Shown here piece by piece: positions 42,842 through 50,512 of a DNA stretch of 64,000 bases. The stretch lies in NCBI GenBank assembly GCA_015233135.1, contig JADFYH010000007.1:32222-96221 (forward strand), written 5' to 3'. The notes beneath the pieces were generated by a model. That model was not told where the DNA came from and searched no databases. It saw nothing but the letters and a program-made list of their open reading frames with translations. The translations under genes were made by a program, and so were the position numbers. Position 1 is the stretch's first letter. Each line of letters starts with the position of its first letter. This DNA comes from Deltaproteobacteria bacterium. Lineage in GTDB: Bacteria; UBA10199; JADFYH01.

Positions 42842-43711
42842 TTATAGCAGTGAGGGTGCAATACTGGCGAGTAGGGCTATGTTTTGGGTTTTGCTCAGAT
42901 CACTAGAGGCTATGCTTTGAGCTAAGGCGTTGGCTGTCTCCGAATTGATAGATTGAACCTTAAGAATGCCCTGCAAAGATTTTTGTAAAGAATCAGCGCT
43001 ATTATTCAGCTGGGAATAAATATTTTGGAGTTCGTTAGAGGTGATGCTGAAAGTAAAAAGAGCCTTATTTAAAATATCCAAAGACTGCACGGCCTTTTGG
43101 GGAGAAGAGGCGTCTAATTGATCTAGCCCAAGATTTTCAGAAGACAAATCGGAAAAATGAATTTGTATTTTATCTTCCAAAGCCGCTTCGTTGGTGTTTA
43201 CAAAAATCGTATCCTCTTTGGAGAGGACTTTATTCCCCGAATATTGAGTCACGTCGACCAGCCTAGCGTAGGCCTCCAAGGTACTTCCAATTTTCTGACT
43301 TATAGCTGTTCTCTCTTCCGAAGAAAGAGAGGGATTTTGCGCTTGGGTCAAAAGATCTTTCAATGAATTTAATAAACTCTTTCCCTGAGTCAAACCTGTC
43401 TGGGCCGTCTGGACAAGGTTCGTGTTATCGGTTATTGCGGTAAGCATTTTAGAGATAGAATTTTGTCTTTTAGATAAAATCTGAGCAGTCTGTGAAATCG
43501 TAAGCAGAGGAGAAAGTAAAAAAGAGGTATTGTTTCCATTTCCATCTTGAGATCCTGAGAGCGAAGAGGTCAAAAGAGACGTCGAATTGCCACTCGTATC
43601 GGCATTTAAAGTCGGATCCACAATCAAACCAGCATCTGTATTCTGTGAAGAATTTGAAATAGGGCTGAAGTTCGTCAGTAAATTATTTAAATTTGAAATA
43701 CTAAGAGACAT
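42842..43711 (-). CDS. Orphan flagellin-like protein
   Basis: 289 residues. The N-terminal 70 residues are Ser/Asn/Thr-rich and atypical. Residues about 75-165 resemble the flagellin D1 N-terminal helix pair: QTAQTGLTQGKSLLNSLKDL, AQNPSLSSEERTAISQKIGS and VTQYSGNKVLS. Residues 205-289 match the C-terminal helices: ALFTFSITSNELQNIYSQLN, NSADSLQKSLQGI and AQSIASSDLSKTQNIALLAS. No flagellar assembly, hook or motor genes are nearby. The upstream region has a sigma-54 promoter (43750-43766), the regulation expected of flagellins in this group. It could be an alternative filament or secreted adhesin. Confidence 0.78.
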   Translation of the reverse strand: MSLSISNLNNLLTNFSPISNSSQNTDAGLIVDPTLNADTSGNSTSLLTSSLSGSQDGNGNNTSFLLSPLLTISQTAQILSKRQNSISKMLTAITDNTNLVQTAQTGLTQGKSLLNSLKDLLTQAQNPSLSSEERTAISQKIGSTLEAYARLVDVTQYSGNKVLSKEDTIFVNTNEAALEDKIQIHFSDLSSENLGLDQLDASSPQKAVQSLDILNKALFTFSITSNELQNIYSQLNNSADSLQKSLQGILKVQSINSETANALAQSIASSDLSKTQNIALLASIAPSLL

Positions 43712-43749
43712 AAGAATATTCCAATCCGATCTATCCTCACAAAGCTATT

Positions 43750-43766
43750 AAGCAAGTTACGTGCCA
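43750..43766 (-). promoter_or_regulatory. Sigma-54 (-24/-12) promoter of the flagellin-like gene
   Basis: Minus strand TTGGCACGTAACTTGCT: the GG and GC doublets with exact spacing (TGGCACG-N4-TTGC), a complete match to the sigma-54 consensus. Transcription would start near 43739, leaving about 28 nt of leader. No activator gene is in the window. Confidence 0.85.
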
Positions 43767-43883
43767 AATATTGCTGGGTTTATTCCTGCAAGGGAAGTTA
43801 AAAATTTAATGAAAAATAACGGAATTGTTAAAAAAAGTTGAAAACCAGGAGGGGAAAAAATATCCCTAAAGGTATGCCCAATA

Positions 43884-44831
43884 TTACTCGCCCTTCTTCG
43901 TCATAAATCGATCATAGAGAATTCCATATCGAATGCCGCGATCGCTCACCACGACACGATCAATTTTGAGTCTCTTCAGAACTCCCTCTAAGATACAAGC
44001 TCCGGCCAGGATTACATCAGCACGTTTGGATTCCATGCCGATGATTTGGCAGCGCTCTGCTATTGTTTTGTTTTTGAGCTCCTCTATAATATTTTCCAGG
44101 GAGTTTAGGCTTAAAACAACACCCTGAATTTTTTGAGAATCAAATTGCAGAAGTTTTTGGTCAATTTGGGAAAGGGTGGTAAGGGTTCCCGCAAGGCCAA
44201 TAAGTTCAAAAGGAGCTTGAGGAAGTTCAATATTTTCCAAATCGCTATCCAGTTTTTGTTTGATGTTTGCTTTAAGAAGTAAAAACTCTTCTTTGCTAAT
44301 GGGGTCTTGTTTTACTATCTCTTCGGTTAGCCTCACCGACCCTAGTTTCATCGAGAGAGTGCGGATTCGATTGTTGCTTTTTTCCGAGGAAATTTTCCAA
44401 ATCAGCTCTGTGGATCCTCCTCCGATATCCAGGACAACCAAGTTGGAATATTTTTTTTTAAAATCAAAATAAGCAGAAAGATAGGCCAGTCTTGCTTCTT
44501 TTAAGCCGGAAATGATTTCTACTTTAAATCCACAATTTTTTTGAACCCGCTGAACAAATTCTTGAGAATTTTCGGCACGTCTTAAGGCCTCGGTTGCAAT
44601 ACATAAAATGCGCTCAACTTGATGCTTATGAGCCAGGGCTGTATATTTGCGAAGTTGCTCCATCGTTCTATCCATGGCTTCTGTGCTAAGTCTTCCCGTT
44701 TTGCTTAGATTTTCGCCAATGCGGGTAATTTCACACTTTTCAAAAAGTGGACGAATTTTTCCATCCTCAGAAAATTCTGCAACCAGCAAAATAACAGAGT
44801 TGGAACCGAGGTCTATGGAGGCTATTTTCAT
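43884..44831 (-). CDS. ppx: Exopolyphosphatase/GppA-type phosphatase
   Basis: Hydrolyses polyphosphate or pppGpp. About 315 residues from ATG 44831. ASKHA signatures: ASIDLGSNSVILLVAE (phosphate-1), CIATEALRRAENSQEFV, GLKEARLAYLSAYF, and VLDIGGGSTELIWK (phosphate-2). It is the short N-terminal two-domain form without the HD-like extension. Forty nt downstream of tolB on the same strand, so it may be read from the tol operon. Confidence 0.93.
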   Translation of the reverse strand: MKIASIDLGSNSVILLVAEFSEDGKIRPLFEKCEITRIGENLSKTGRLSTEAMDRTMEQLRKYTALAHKHQVERILCIATEALRRAENSQEFVQRVQKNCGFKVEIISGLKEARLAYLSAYFDFKKKYSNLVVLDIGGGSTELIWKISSEKSNNRIRTLSMKLGSVRLTEEIVKQDPISKEEFLLLKANIKQKLDSDLENIELPQAPFELIGLAGTLTTLSQIDQKLLQFDSQKIQGVVLSLNSLENIIEELKNKTIAERCQIIGMESKRADVILAGACILEGVLKRLKIDRVVVSDRGIRYGILYDRFMTKKGE

Positions 44832-44870
44832 AAAGATCGTAATTGTAAAACTCATTGAGTTCTACAAGAG

Positions 44871-46223
44871 TCAGGGGAGTCTCGGTGACCAATCTGGATT
44901 CACGCAGTCTCCGCTTTTGGTAATGGCAGTGGGGTTGGTTCCTTCCCAGAGCATGATATAGATATCGGATTTATGACTACGATCACTAGTGTAAACGATG
45001 TAGCGTCCATCGGGAGAGTAGCTGGGGGATTCATTGCTTCCCATTCCATTGGAAACTTTTTGAACCATGGAGCCATCAATATTCATGGTGTAAATGTCAA
45101 AGCCTCCACCATCTTGCAGTGAGTAGGCAATCTTATCTCCTTTGGGAGACCAATCGGGCTGGTCATTGAAGGCGCCGCTAAAGGTGATACGCTTGATGTT
45201 TCCCCCGTTTTTATCCATAGTAAACAGATGAAGGTGCCCTGCACGTTCGGATGCATACACCAAATTTTGACCATCGGGAGACCAAGCTGGGGAATAATCA
45301 ATTCCCTTAGAGTGCGTGATTTGAGCTATTTTGTTTCCTTGAGAATCGATAAGAAAGATTTCAGGATCTCCCATCATGTTACTGGAAATCGCAATGGAAG
45401 AACCATCGGGAGACCAAGCTGGAGTAAGATTAGAAGAATTGTTGAAAGTGACACGCTTGGCTTTTCCTTTTCCATCCGTATTGACAATAAAAATCTCTGG
45501 CCAGTATTTGGCATAAGAAGTGAAAGCAATTTGTCTTCCATCTTTCGACCAATCGGGGGAAACATTAATGGAATTATTGTCTGTTAATTGAACGCGGTTT
45601 TCGCCATCAATGTCCATCACAGTGATTTGTCGTTTCCCCACAGGCCCACAGGCAGCCACGATCTTGGTGGAGAAAATCCCTTTTTCTCCAGTGAGGGCCA
45701 ACAGGATTTCGTCCATAAATCGATGGACCGCAGCCCTGTAACTTTTCTTTTCTACTTTGTATTCTTTCCCCACGAGCATCTCGGAAGTATTGGGATCAAA
45801 CAACCTCCACTGAAAGGTAAGATTTTTTCCGTCGATTTCCAGGCCTGCTTTTACTAGGGCCTGGGCCCCTATACCAGACCATTGTTTGAAATTAATCTGT
45901 TCTTTCGTGAGTCCTGTTTCTTGAGGATAATTCGATTTGCTCAGCACTTCAAAATAACCCGCAATTTTTAAATCGTTTTTCAAAATCTCCGCAACTCTTG
46001 AGGAAAAATTATCTTTGTCTTTCCCTTTAGTAATTTGCAAATCGGGTACCGCAATGGGAAATTTATGTTCGGCGCTGGGTTGATCCAAAATAATGTAGAT
46101 GTGTTTTTGAGTGATTTGGATGTCCCCTCCGGCAGAAGTTCCTGGCGTCGATTCTGGGGTTTGAGCTGAGAGAGGGATCGAAATTAAACTCAGCAAGAGT
46201 AGTTTTGGAATTATTTTTTTCAT
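44871..46223 (-). CDS. tolB: Tol-Pal system translocation protein TolB
   Basis: Periplasmic protein of the Tol-Pal system that binds Pal and links the inner and outer membranes during constriction. 450 residues: signal peptide (IIPKLLLLSLISIPLSAQ), an N-terminal domain with IAVPDLQITK, and a six-bladed WD40-like propeller with repeats NVSPDWSKDGRQIAF, LTPAWSPDGSSIAIS, YSPAWSPDGQNLVYA, DQPDWSPKGDKIAYS and ESPSYSPDGRYIVYT. Start ATG 46223 is in an ATGA overlap with the PIN toxin, so the toxin module is translationally coupled to it. No pal gene was found downstream. Confidence 0.95.
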   Translation of the reverse strand: MKKIIPKLLLLSLISIPLSAQTPESTPGTSAGGDIQITQKHIYIILDQPSAEHKFPIAVPDLQITKGKDKDNFSSRVAEILKNDLKIAGYFEVLSKSNYPQETGLTKEQINFKQWSGIGAQALVKAGLEIDGKNLTFQWRLFDPNTSEMLVGKEYKVEKKSYRAAVHRFMDEILLALTGEKGIFSTKIVAACGPVGKRQITVMDIDGENRVQLTDNNSINVSPDWSKDGRQIAFTSYAKYWPEIFIVNTDGKGKAKRVTFNNSSNLTPAWSPDGSSIAISSNMMGDPEIFLIDSQGNKIAQITHSKGIDYSPAWSPDGQNLVYASERAGHLHLFTMDKNGGNIKRITFSGAFNDQPDWSPKGDKIAYSLQDGGGFDIYTMNIDGSMVQKVSNGMGSNESPSYSPDGRYIVYTSDRSHKSDIYIMLWEGTNPTAITKSGDCVNPDWSPRLP

Positions 46224-46633
46224 AAATCACCCAGGATTTGTTTAGGAGATAACACTAGAATATCCTTAATTTTTCTAAAATCTTTATCGAGAGTTACCAA
46301 AGTCAGACTTTTCTTCTTGGCTATGTAGTACTGAAGACTATCATCAAAATCGAGTTTAAGTTGAGGACTTAGTTTTAAAATCTCGATTTCTTCTTCCAGG
46401 GTTGTTGCGTAAATTTGGATATAGGGATGAAATTGGATATGGGTTAGAAACTCTAGTAGAAGTATATTGCTTTTAGTCCGACCTTCTAAAATGGCCTCGA
46501 TTGCGTGAATAGAAAATAAGGAAACCCACACATTTTTATCTTGATTGATGGTTTTTATAAGCGCTCTACAAGATTTGCTTTGTTCTTGATCAAGTAGGTG
46601 CTCTAAAAAAATGTTTGTATCGAAGAGGTACAT
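46220..46633 (-). CDS. PIN-domain toxin in the tol operon
   Basis: 137 residues with PIN-type acidic residues: Asp5 (YLFDTNIFLE), Glu in HAIEAILEG, and Asp in KLDFDDSLQYYIA and VTLDKDFRKI. It follows the antitoxin with a one-base TAATG overlap and itself overlaps tolB (ATGA at 46220-46223), so toxin and tolB translation are linked. Target tRNA or mRNA unknown. Confidence 0.85.
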   Translation of the reverse strand: MYLFDTNIFLEHLLDQEQSKSCRALIKTINQDKNVWVSLFSIHAIEAILEGRTKSNILLLEFLTHIQFHPYIQIYATTLEEEIEILKLSPQLKLDFDDSLQYYIAKKKSLTLVTLDKDFRKIKDILVLSPKQILGDL

Positions 46634-46896
46634 TATCTTTTTTTGAGCCTGAAAGCCATATGGGCCAAATCCACAGAGCTAATGTTTGGAAAATCTTTTT
46701 TAAGTGCCCCTTGAAGTTTAAGTAAGCCGCGCATTGCTTTTTTTCTTTTCACTTCATTTTCATCGTGGCGCATCATTTGAGTTCTGGCGATATCCCAAGC
46801 TTTTTGAATAAGCCACGATACATTGCGTTGCGTTTCTTCCGCGAGTTTTTTTATTTCTAAGGCAGTGTTGTCGGGTAACGAAATACTGATTTTCAT
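46633..46896 (-). CDS. Ribbon-helix-helix-type antitoxin in the tol operon
   Basis: 87 residues: KISISLPDNTALEIKKLAEE and TQRNVSWLIQKAWDIAR fit the beta-strand plus two helices of RHH/CopG antitoxins; the C-terminal segment (KKDFPNISSVDLAHMAFRLK) would contact the toxin. It lies between the tolA-like and toxin genes on the same strand. Part of the long tolQRA...B transcript or of its own promoter in the 49-nt gap to the tolA-like gene. Confidence 0.8.
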   Translation of the reverse strand: MKISISLPDNTALEIKKLAEETQRNVSWLIQKAWDIARTQMMRHDENEVKRKKAMRGLLKLQGALKKDFPNISSVDLAHMAFRLKKR

Positions 46897-46945
46897 GCTA
46901 CCAGTATGACCAGTAGGAATTTATTGTCAAGCGGCCTTCTCTTTT

Positions 46946-47737
46946 TTATCTCCCAAATTGCACCACAACTCCTTGGCTGAGGGCAATGGCGCAATTTTGT
47001 GGCAAAGGTGGAAAGTTGGTGCTTTGAATCGCTTTTTGAGCGGAGTTGTCCCAGGCTAAATCCCCCGATTTTTGTTTCCAGCTGACCGCGCTCACTTGCC
47101 CCGAACTGCTAATGCGAATAGTGGCCACAGGCGGACGTGCGGGTTTTGTTTCGCCTTTCATTTTTGCCCAATTGTTCAAAATTCTTTGTTTCACCTGACC
47201 TGCATAAACACTGCATTCCGAATTGGATCCCCCGGCAGTTCCCGCTGCAGTTCCTTGTCCAGTGGTGTTACCGCCACCCGCCTGGGCTTTTTGTTCATTC
47301 GCTAAATCGCCAGTAATTTTTGCCAAGGCATTTTGAATTTGATTGTCTTGCCTCACGGTCTTGTTTTTCTCATTTGTCTGGGTATTTTTTTTATTCTCTT
47401 CTTTTATTTTTTTTGGGTTCAAAGTCACTATTTCTTTCGGCGTTACTATTTTCTTGGGGGGATGGGCTTCTTTAGGAAGCTGGGGCTGCACTTTTTGCTG
47501 AGGCACAGTTTTTATTTCTTCTTTATTCTCTTTGCCCTTCACTTCAGCAACACCGGAAGTTTTTTCAATACTGAGGGGACTGCCCAAATTCACCCAGGTG
47601 ATTTGGGTCTCGGGAGGCTTGGTTTCCTGATTTTGGGCAGACCAAAAGAAAAATAGAAAAGAAACGAGGACATGCAAGATCAGGGAGAGAATCAGAAAAC
47701 GGAGGTAAGAGATGTCGGTATTGAGTGTGAAAGTCAT
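46946..47737 (-). CDS. tolA: TolA/TonB-like energy transducer
   Basis: 263 residues: an N-terminal membrane anchor (LILSLILHVLVSFLFFFW), a Pro/Lys/Glu/Gln-rich periplasmic rod (about 45-170, KEIVTLNPKKIKEENKKN), and a C-terminal TonB/TolA-type domain (VYAGQVKQRILNNWAKMKGE, VATIRISSSGQVSAVSWKQK, AIQSTNFPPLPQ). The rod is shorter than in E. coli TolA. Position after tolQ and tolR supports TolA over TonB. Confidence 0.88.
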   Translation of the reverse strand: MTFTLNTDISYLRFLILSLILHVLVSFLFFFWSAQNQETKPPETQITWVNLGSPLSIEKTSGVAEVKGKENKEEIKTVPQQKVQPQLPKEAHPPKKIVTPKEIVTLNPKKIKEENKKNTQTNEKNKTVRQDNQIQNALAKITGDLANEQKAQAGGGNTTGQGTAAGTAGGSNSECSVYAGQVKQRILNNWAKMKGETKPARPPVATIRISSSGQVSAVSWKQKSGDLAWDNSAQKAIQSTNFPPLPQNCAIALSQGVVVQFGR

Positions 47738-47747
47738 TTGGTAAAGC

Positions 47748-48185
47748 TTACTTCTCTTCTAGCTGTGCTTCTGCTTCAGTAATCATTCCCATTCGTTCGA
47801 CGCCTGCATTTTTACAGGCTGCCATTACTTGTACGACTGTTCCATAAGGAATTTTTTTATCCGCTCTCAGATAGAGTTCTTTTTTCGCTTTACCCGCAAA
47901 CACCGTTGAAAGTTTAGCCCCCAGGTTATCCAGGCTAAATGGGGATTTGGTGTCAGTCCCTAGATAGACAGACCCGTTTTTATTGATGGTTAAGATGACG
48001 TCTTCTTTGTCAGTTTTGATGGCTTGAGTTGTGGCTTGAGGCAAGTCCACATTTACCCCCTGAGTCATGAGAGGGGCCGTCACCATAAAAATGATCAACA
48101 ACACCAACATGACGTCCACCAGGGGAGTGATGTTGATTTCGGCCAAGGGAGAATCATAAGCCTGGTTGGAATTCTGAAAAGCCAT
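47748..48185 (-). CDS. tolR: TolR/ExbD biopolymer transport protein
   Basis: 145 residues. One N-terminal transmembrane helix (VDVMLVLLIIFMVTAPLM) with the proton-carrying Asp24 in TPLVDVML, then a periplasmic domain (VDLPQATTQA, YLRADKKIPYGTVVQVMAA). Starts 2 nt after tolQ. Couples the proton gradient to TolA together with TolQ. Confidence 0.94.
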   Translation of the reverse strand: MAFQNSNQAYDSPLAEINITPLVDVMLVLLIIFMVTAPLMTQGVNVDLPQATTQAIKTDKEDVILTINKNGSVYLGTDTKSPFSLDNLGAKLSTVFAGKAKKELYLRADKKIPYGTVVQVMAACKNAGVERMGMITEAEAQLEEK

Positions 48186-48186
48186 T

Positions 48187-48921
48187 TTAGAAGAACTCCT
48201 TTTTAATTCTTAATTGAAGATCTTCTCCAAACAAATAAAGGTCTTTGGAAAGTCTGCGCACCTTTGTTTGAAAGTAGTTGTAACCCAATACGGCAGGAAT
48301 GGCTGCCGCCAGACCCACAGCAGTGGCCACCAAGGCCTCGGAGATAGCGGGTCCTACGGTGGCAAGAGAAGTGTTGCCTGTTTTACCGATGTTCCAAAAG
48401 GCCTGTAAAATTCCCCACACGGTTCCAAATAGTCCGACAAAGGGAGAGGAAGAAGCGGTGTTCGCCAAGAAGGGAAGCATGTTTTCCAGGCGCTCCAGAC
48501 TTTCGTTGGTAGTATTTTGAATAATGCGGTGAATTTTTTCCAAACTGAGGGTCCCCGCAGAGGCCGGGTCTTTGCTCCGAAGCTGGCGGTAACGAATAAT
48601 TTCAGAGAGGGCTTCGGAAAAAACTTCGTAAAATGGATTTCCTTCTCGGGCGGTGGCCTTGGCAACCACTTCATCCAAGGAGTCCGCCTGCTCATACATT
48701 TTCAGAAATTGCCTGCCCGAATTGCGGGCTTTTTTAACCTGCAAAAATTTAAAGAGGATGGTGGCCCAGGAAATAACAGAAAAAACAACCAAGATTAAAA
48801 GCGTGATTTGAACGATGGGATCACTGGCACTAATCAAGTGGAATATATTCGAAGTGCTTTCTTGATTTCCGGCTTGGTTTTCGAGGGCTGGAGCTTGTAA
48901 CAAAAGACCAAAAGTAAACAT
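48187..48921 (-). CDS. tolQ: TolQ/ExbB/MotA-type proton channel
   Basis: 244 residues with three transmembrane helices: ITLLILVVFSVISWATILFK, FLANTASSSPFVGLFGTVWG and AISEALVATAVGLAAAIPAV. LFGTVWGILQAF and EALVATAVGLAAAIPAVLGYN are diagnostic. First gene of the tol operon. A sigma-70 promoter lies upstream (48963-48991). Confidence 0.95.
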   Translation of the reverse strand: MFTFGLLLQAPALENQAGNQESTSNIFHLISASDPIVQITLLILVVFSVISWATILFKFLQVKKARNSGRQFLKMYEQADSLDEVVAKATAREGNPFYEVFSEALSEIIRYRQLRSKDPASAGTLSLEKIHRIIQNTTNESLERLENMLPFLANTASSSPFVGLFGTVWGILQAFWNIGKTGNTSLATVGPAISEALVATAVGLAAAIPAVLGYNYFQTKVRRLSKDLYLFGEDLQLRIKKEFF

Positions 48922-48962
48922 GTAAAAATACTCCTTCGTGGTTTGTGAAATAGAGAAAAAAT

Positions 48963-48991
48963 TTTGTAAGCGAAGTGTTTTTTAATGTCAA
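48963..48991 (-). promoter_or_regulatory. Sigma-70 promoter of the tol operon
   Basis: Minus strand TTGACA (48991-48986), 17-nt spacer, TACAAA (48968-48963). Close to consensus, 41 nt before the tolQ start. The remaining gap up to 49207 also contains TTGACA (49132-49137) with 17-nt spacer to TACCTA, a weak candidate for the plus-strand gene. Confidence 0.65.
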
Positions 48992-49207
48992 CTCTGAAAG
49001 CATGAAAAAGCTCCTCAGCATCTGCATAACTATTTGTTTTATAAGTTTTTTAAATTGACTTTATGTTTCAAAAAATCTCAAACTAGGGATTCTCATAAAA
49101 AATGTCTGGTGAATACTTTTTTAGGCTTCATTTGACAGCTCTATTGAGATCCGCTACCTAACTGCGGAAATTGAACAATGGTTCTTTAATTTAAAAAGGG
49201 AAATGAA

Positions 49208-49636
49208 ATGAGAACAAAAATTTTGGAAGCCTTAGCTAATTCTTTGCCAGTGCAGCAGTTATTGAAAAGCGAAACTGTGACCCAAACCTTGGGCTCAGTC
49301 CTAAATTTAAGAACTACGGTTGAAAATTTTATCGAACAGAAAATCTTGAGCACCCTCAAGGTGTTTGAAGTCCCTTCCCGAAAAGAAATTGCACAAATGG
49401 AGAAAAAAATTCATCACCTTGAATCGGAGTTGATGAGTATGCATCGTAGGGCCCTAATTAAAAAATTAAAAGGCAGCGTAGAAAAGTCAAAGGGTGAAAA
49501 AAATAAAGCTGAAAAGACTGAGCAAGAACAAATTAGGGAAGAGTTGTCTGGTGGCGAGCGAACAAAAAAAGTAGAAAGGTCTAAAGCCGAGAAATCAAAA
49601 GTGGGGAAGAAAGCGGTTAAAAAGAAGAAAAAGTAG
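49208..49636 (+). CDS. Phasin-like coiled-coil protein with Lys-rich tail
   Basis: 142 residues. The N-terminal 60 residues are amphipathic (LEALANSLPVQQLLKSETVT); residues 55-85 contain VPSRKEIAQMEKKIHHLESE, the segment seen at the end of phasins or small granule-associated proteins; the last 50 residues are Lys/Glu-rich with a KKKKK end that could bind DNA or polyphosphate. The exact family is uncertain. It leads the murI-aceE strand and lies 5 nt before murI. Confidence 0.6.
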   Translation: MRTKILEALANSLPVQQLLKSETVTQTLGSVLNLRTTVENFIEQKILSTLKVFEVPSRKEIAQMEKKIHHLESELMSMHRRALIKKLKGSVEKSKGEKNKAEKTEQEQIREELSGGERTKKVERSKAEKSKVGKKAVKKKKK

Positions 49637-49641
49637 GTTCT

Positions 49642-50460
49642 ATGGGTATTTCCTCTTCGCTTTCCCCAGCATCTTCTATAGGGATCTTCGATTCCGGTGT
49701 AGGGGGGCTCACTGTTTTTGAGGCCATTCAAGAACAACTTCCACAAGAAAATCTTGTTTATCTGGGTGATACCGCCCGCGTTCCTTATGGAAATAAAAGT
49801 CGCGAAACGATTACGCGTTACTCCATCGAAAATACAAAATTTCTTTTGCAGTGTGGCATAAAAGTGCTCATCATTGCCTGCAATACCGCGTCCGCCTTGG
49901 CGATAAGCGAACTTCAAAAACAATTTTCGCTTCCCATTATCGGAGTGATAGAGCCAGGCGCCCTTGCAGCAGTAGCGACTACAAAAACCAAGGAAGTTGC
50001 TGTGATTGGAACCGAATCCACGATTCGGAGTGCTTCTTATGCCAAAGCCATTGCTCAATTGAATCCAGCTATCCGCGTTTGGGGAACCGCTTGCCCTTTG
50101 TTTGTCCCTCTGGCCGAAGAGGGTTGGATGGACGAAGAAGTCACAAAACTCGTTGCCGAAAAATATCTTTCTTCTTTTCATAAAACTCCCATCGATACGA
50201 TTATTTTGGGCTGTACACATTATCCTCTGCTTAAAAAACGTATTGCTCAAGTGATGGGAGTTTCTGTCACTTTGGTCGACAGTGCAGAGCAAACCGCCTT
50301 GGCCTTGCAACAACTGCTTCAAAAAGAAAGTCTTCAGAATCCGCAAATACAAAAAGGTTCAGAAACTTTTTTTGTAACCGATTCTCCCGACCGTTTTCGC
50401 CAGGTGGGTAGAACTTTCCTGGGTAGACCTCTGGAGGGAGTTACTTTGGTGAGTGTTTAA
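49642..50460 (+). CDS. murI: Glutamate racemase
   Basis: Supplies D-glutamate for peptidoglycan. 272 residues with Asp17 in IGIFDSGVGGLTV, catalytic Cys80 in IIACNTASALA, VIEPGALAAV, and the second catalytic Cys in LGCTHYPLL. Length and spacing normal. An extra 12 residues (MGISSSLSPASS) precede the family start; they may not be translated if a later start is used, but no better ATG is seen. Confidence 0.95.
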   Translation: MGISSSLSPASSIGIFDSGVGGLTVFEAIQEQLPQENLVYLGDTARVPYGNKSRETITRYSIENTKFLLQCGIKVLIIACNTASALAISELQKQFSLPIIGVIEPGALAAVATTKTKEVAVIGTESTIRSASYAKAIAQLNPAIRVWGTACPLFVPLAEEGWMDEEVTKLVAEKYLSSFHKTPIDTIILGCTHYPLLKKRIAQVMGVSVTLVDSAEQTALALQQLLQKESLQNPQIQKGSETFFVTDSPDRFRQVGRTFLGRPLEGVTLVSV

Positions 50461-50512
50461 TTCTGAATTCTTTTCTTTTCACTCCATTACATTTTAGGCA
50501 TAATTTACACTT

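Noticed and set aside
49414..50352. 312-codon open frame antisense to murI and the phasin-like gene
   Set aside because: Covers two supported genes; composition is that of a reverse frame.
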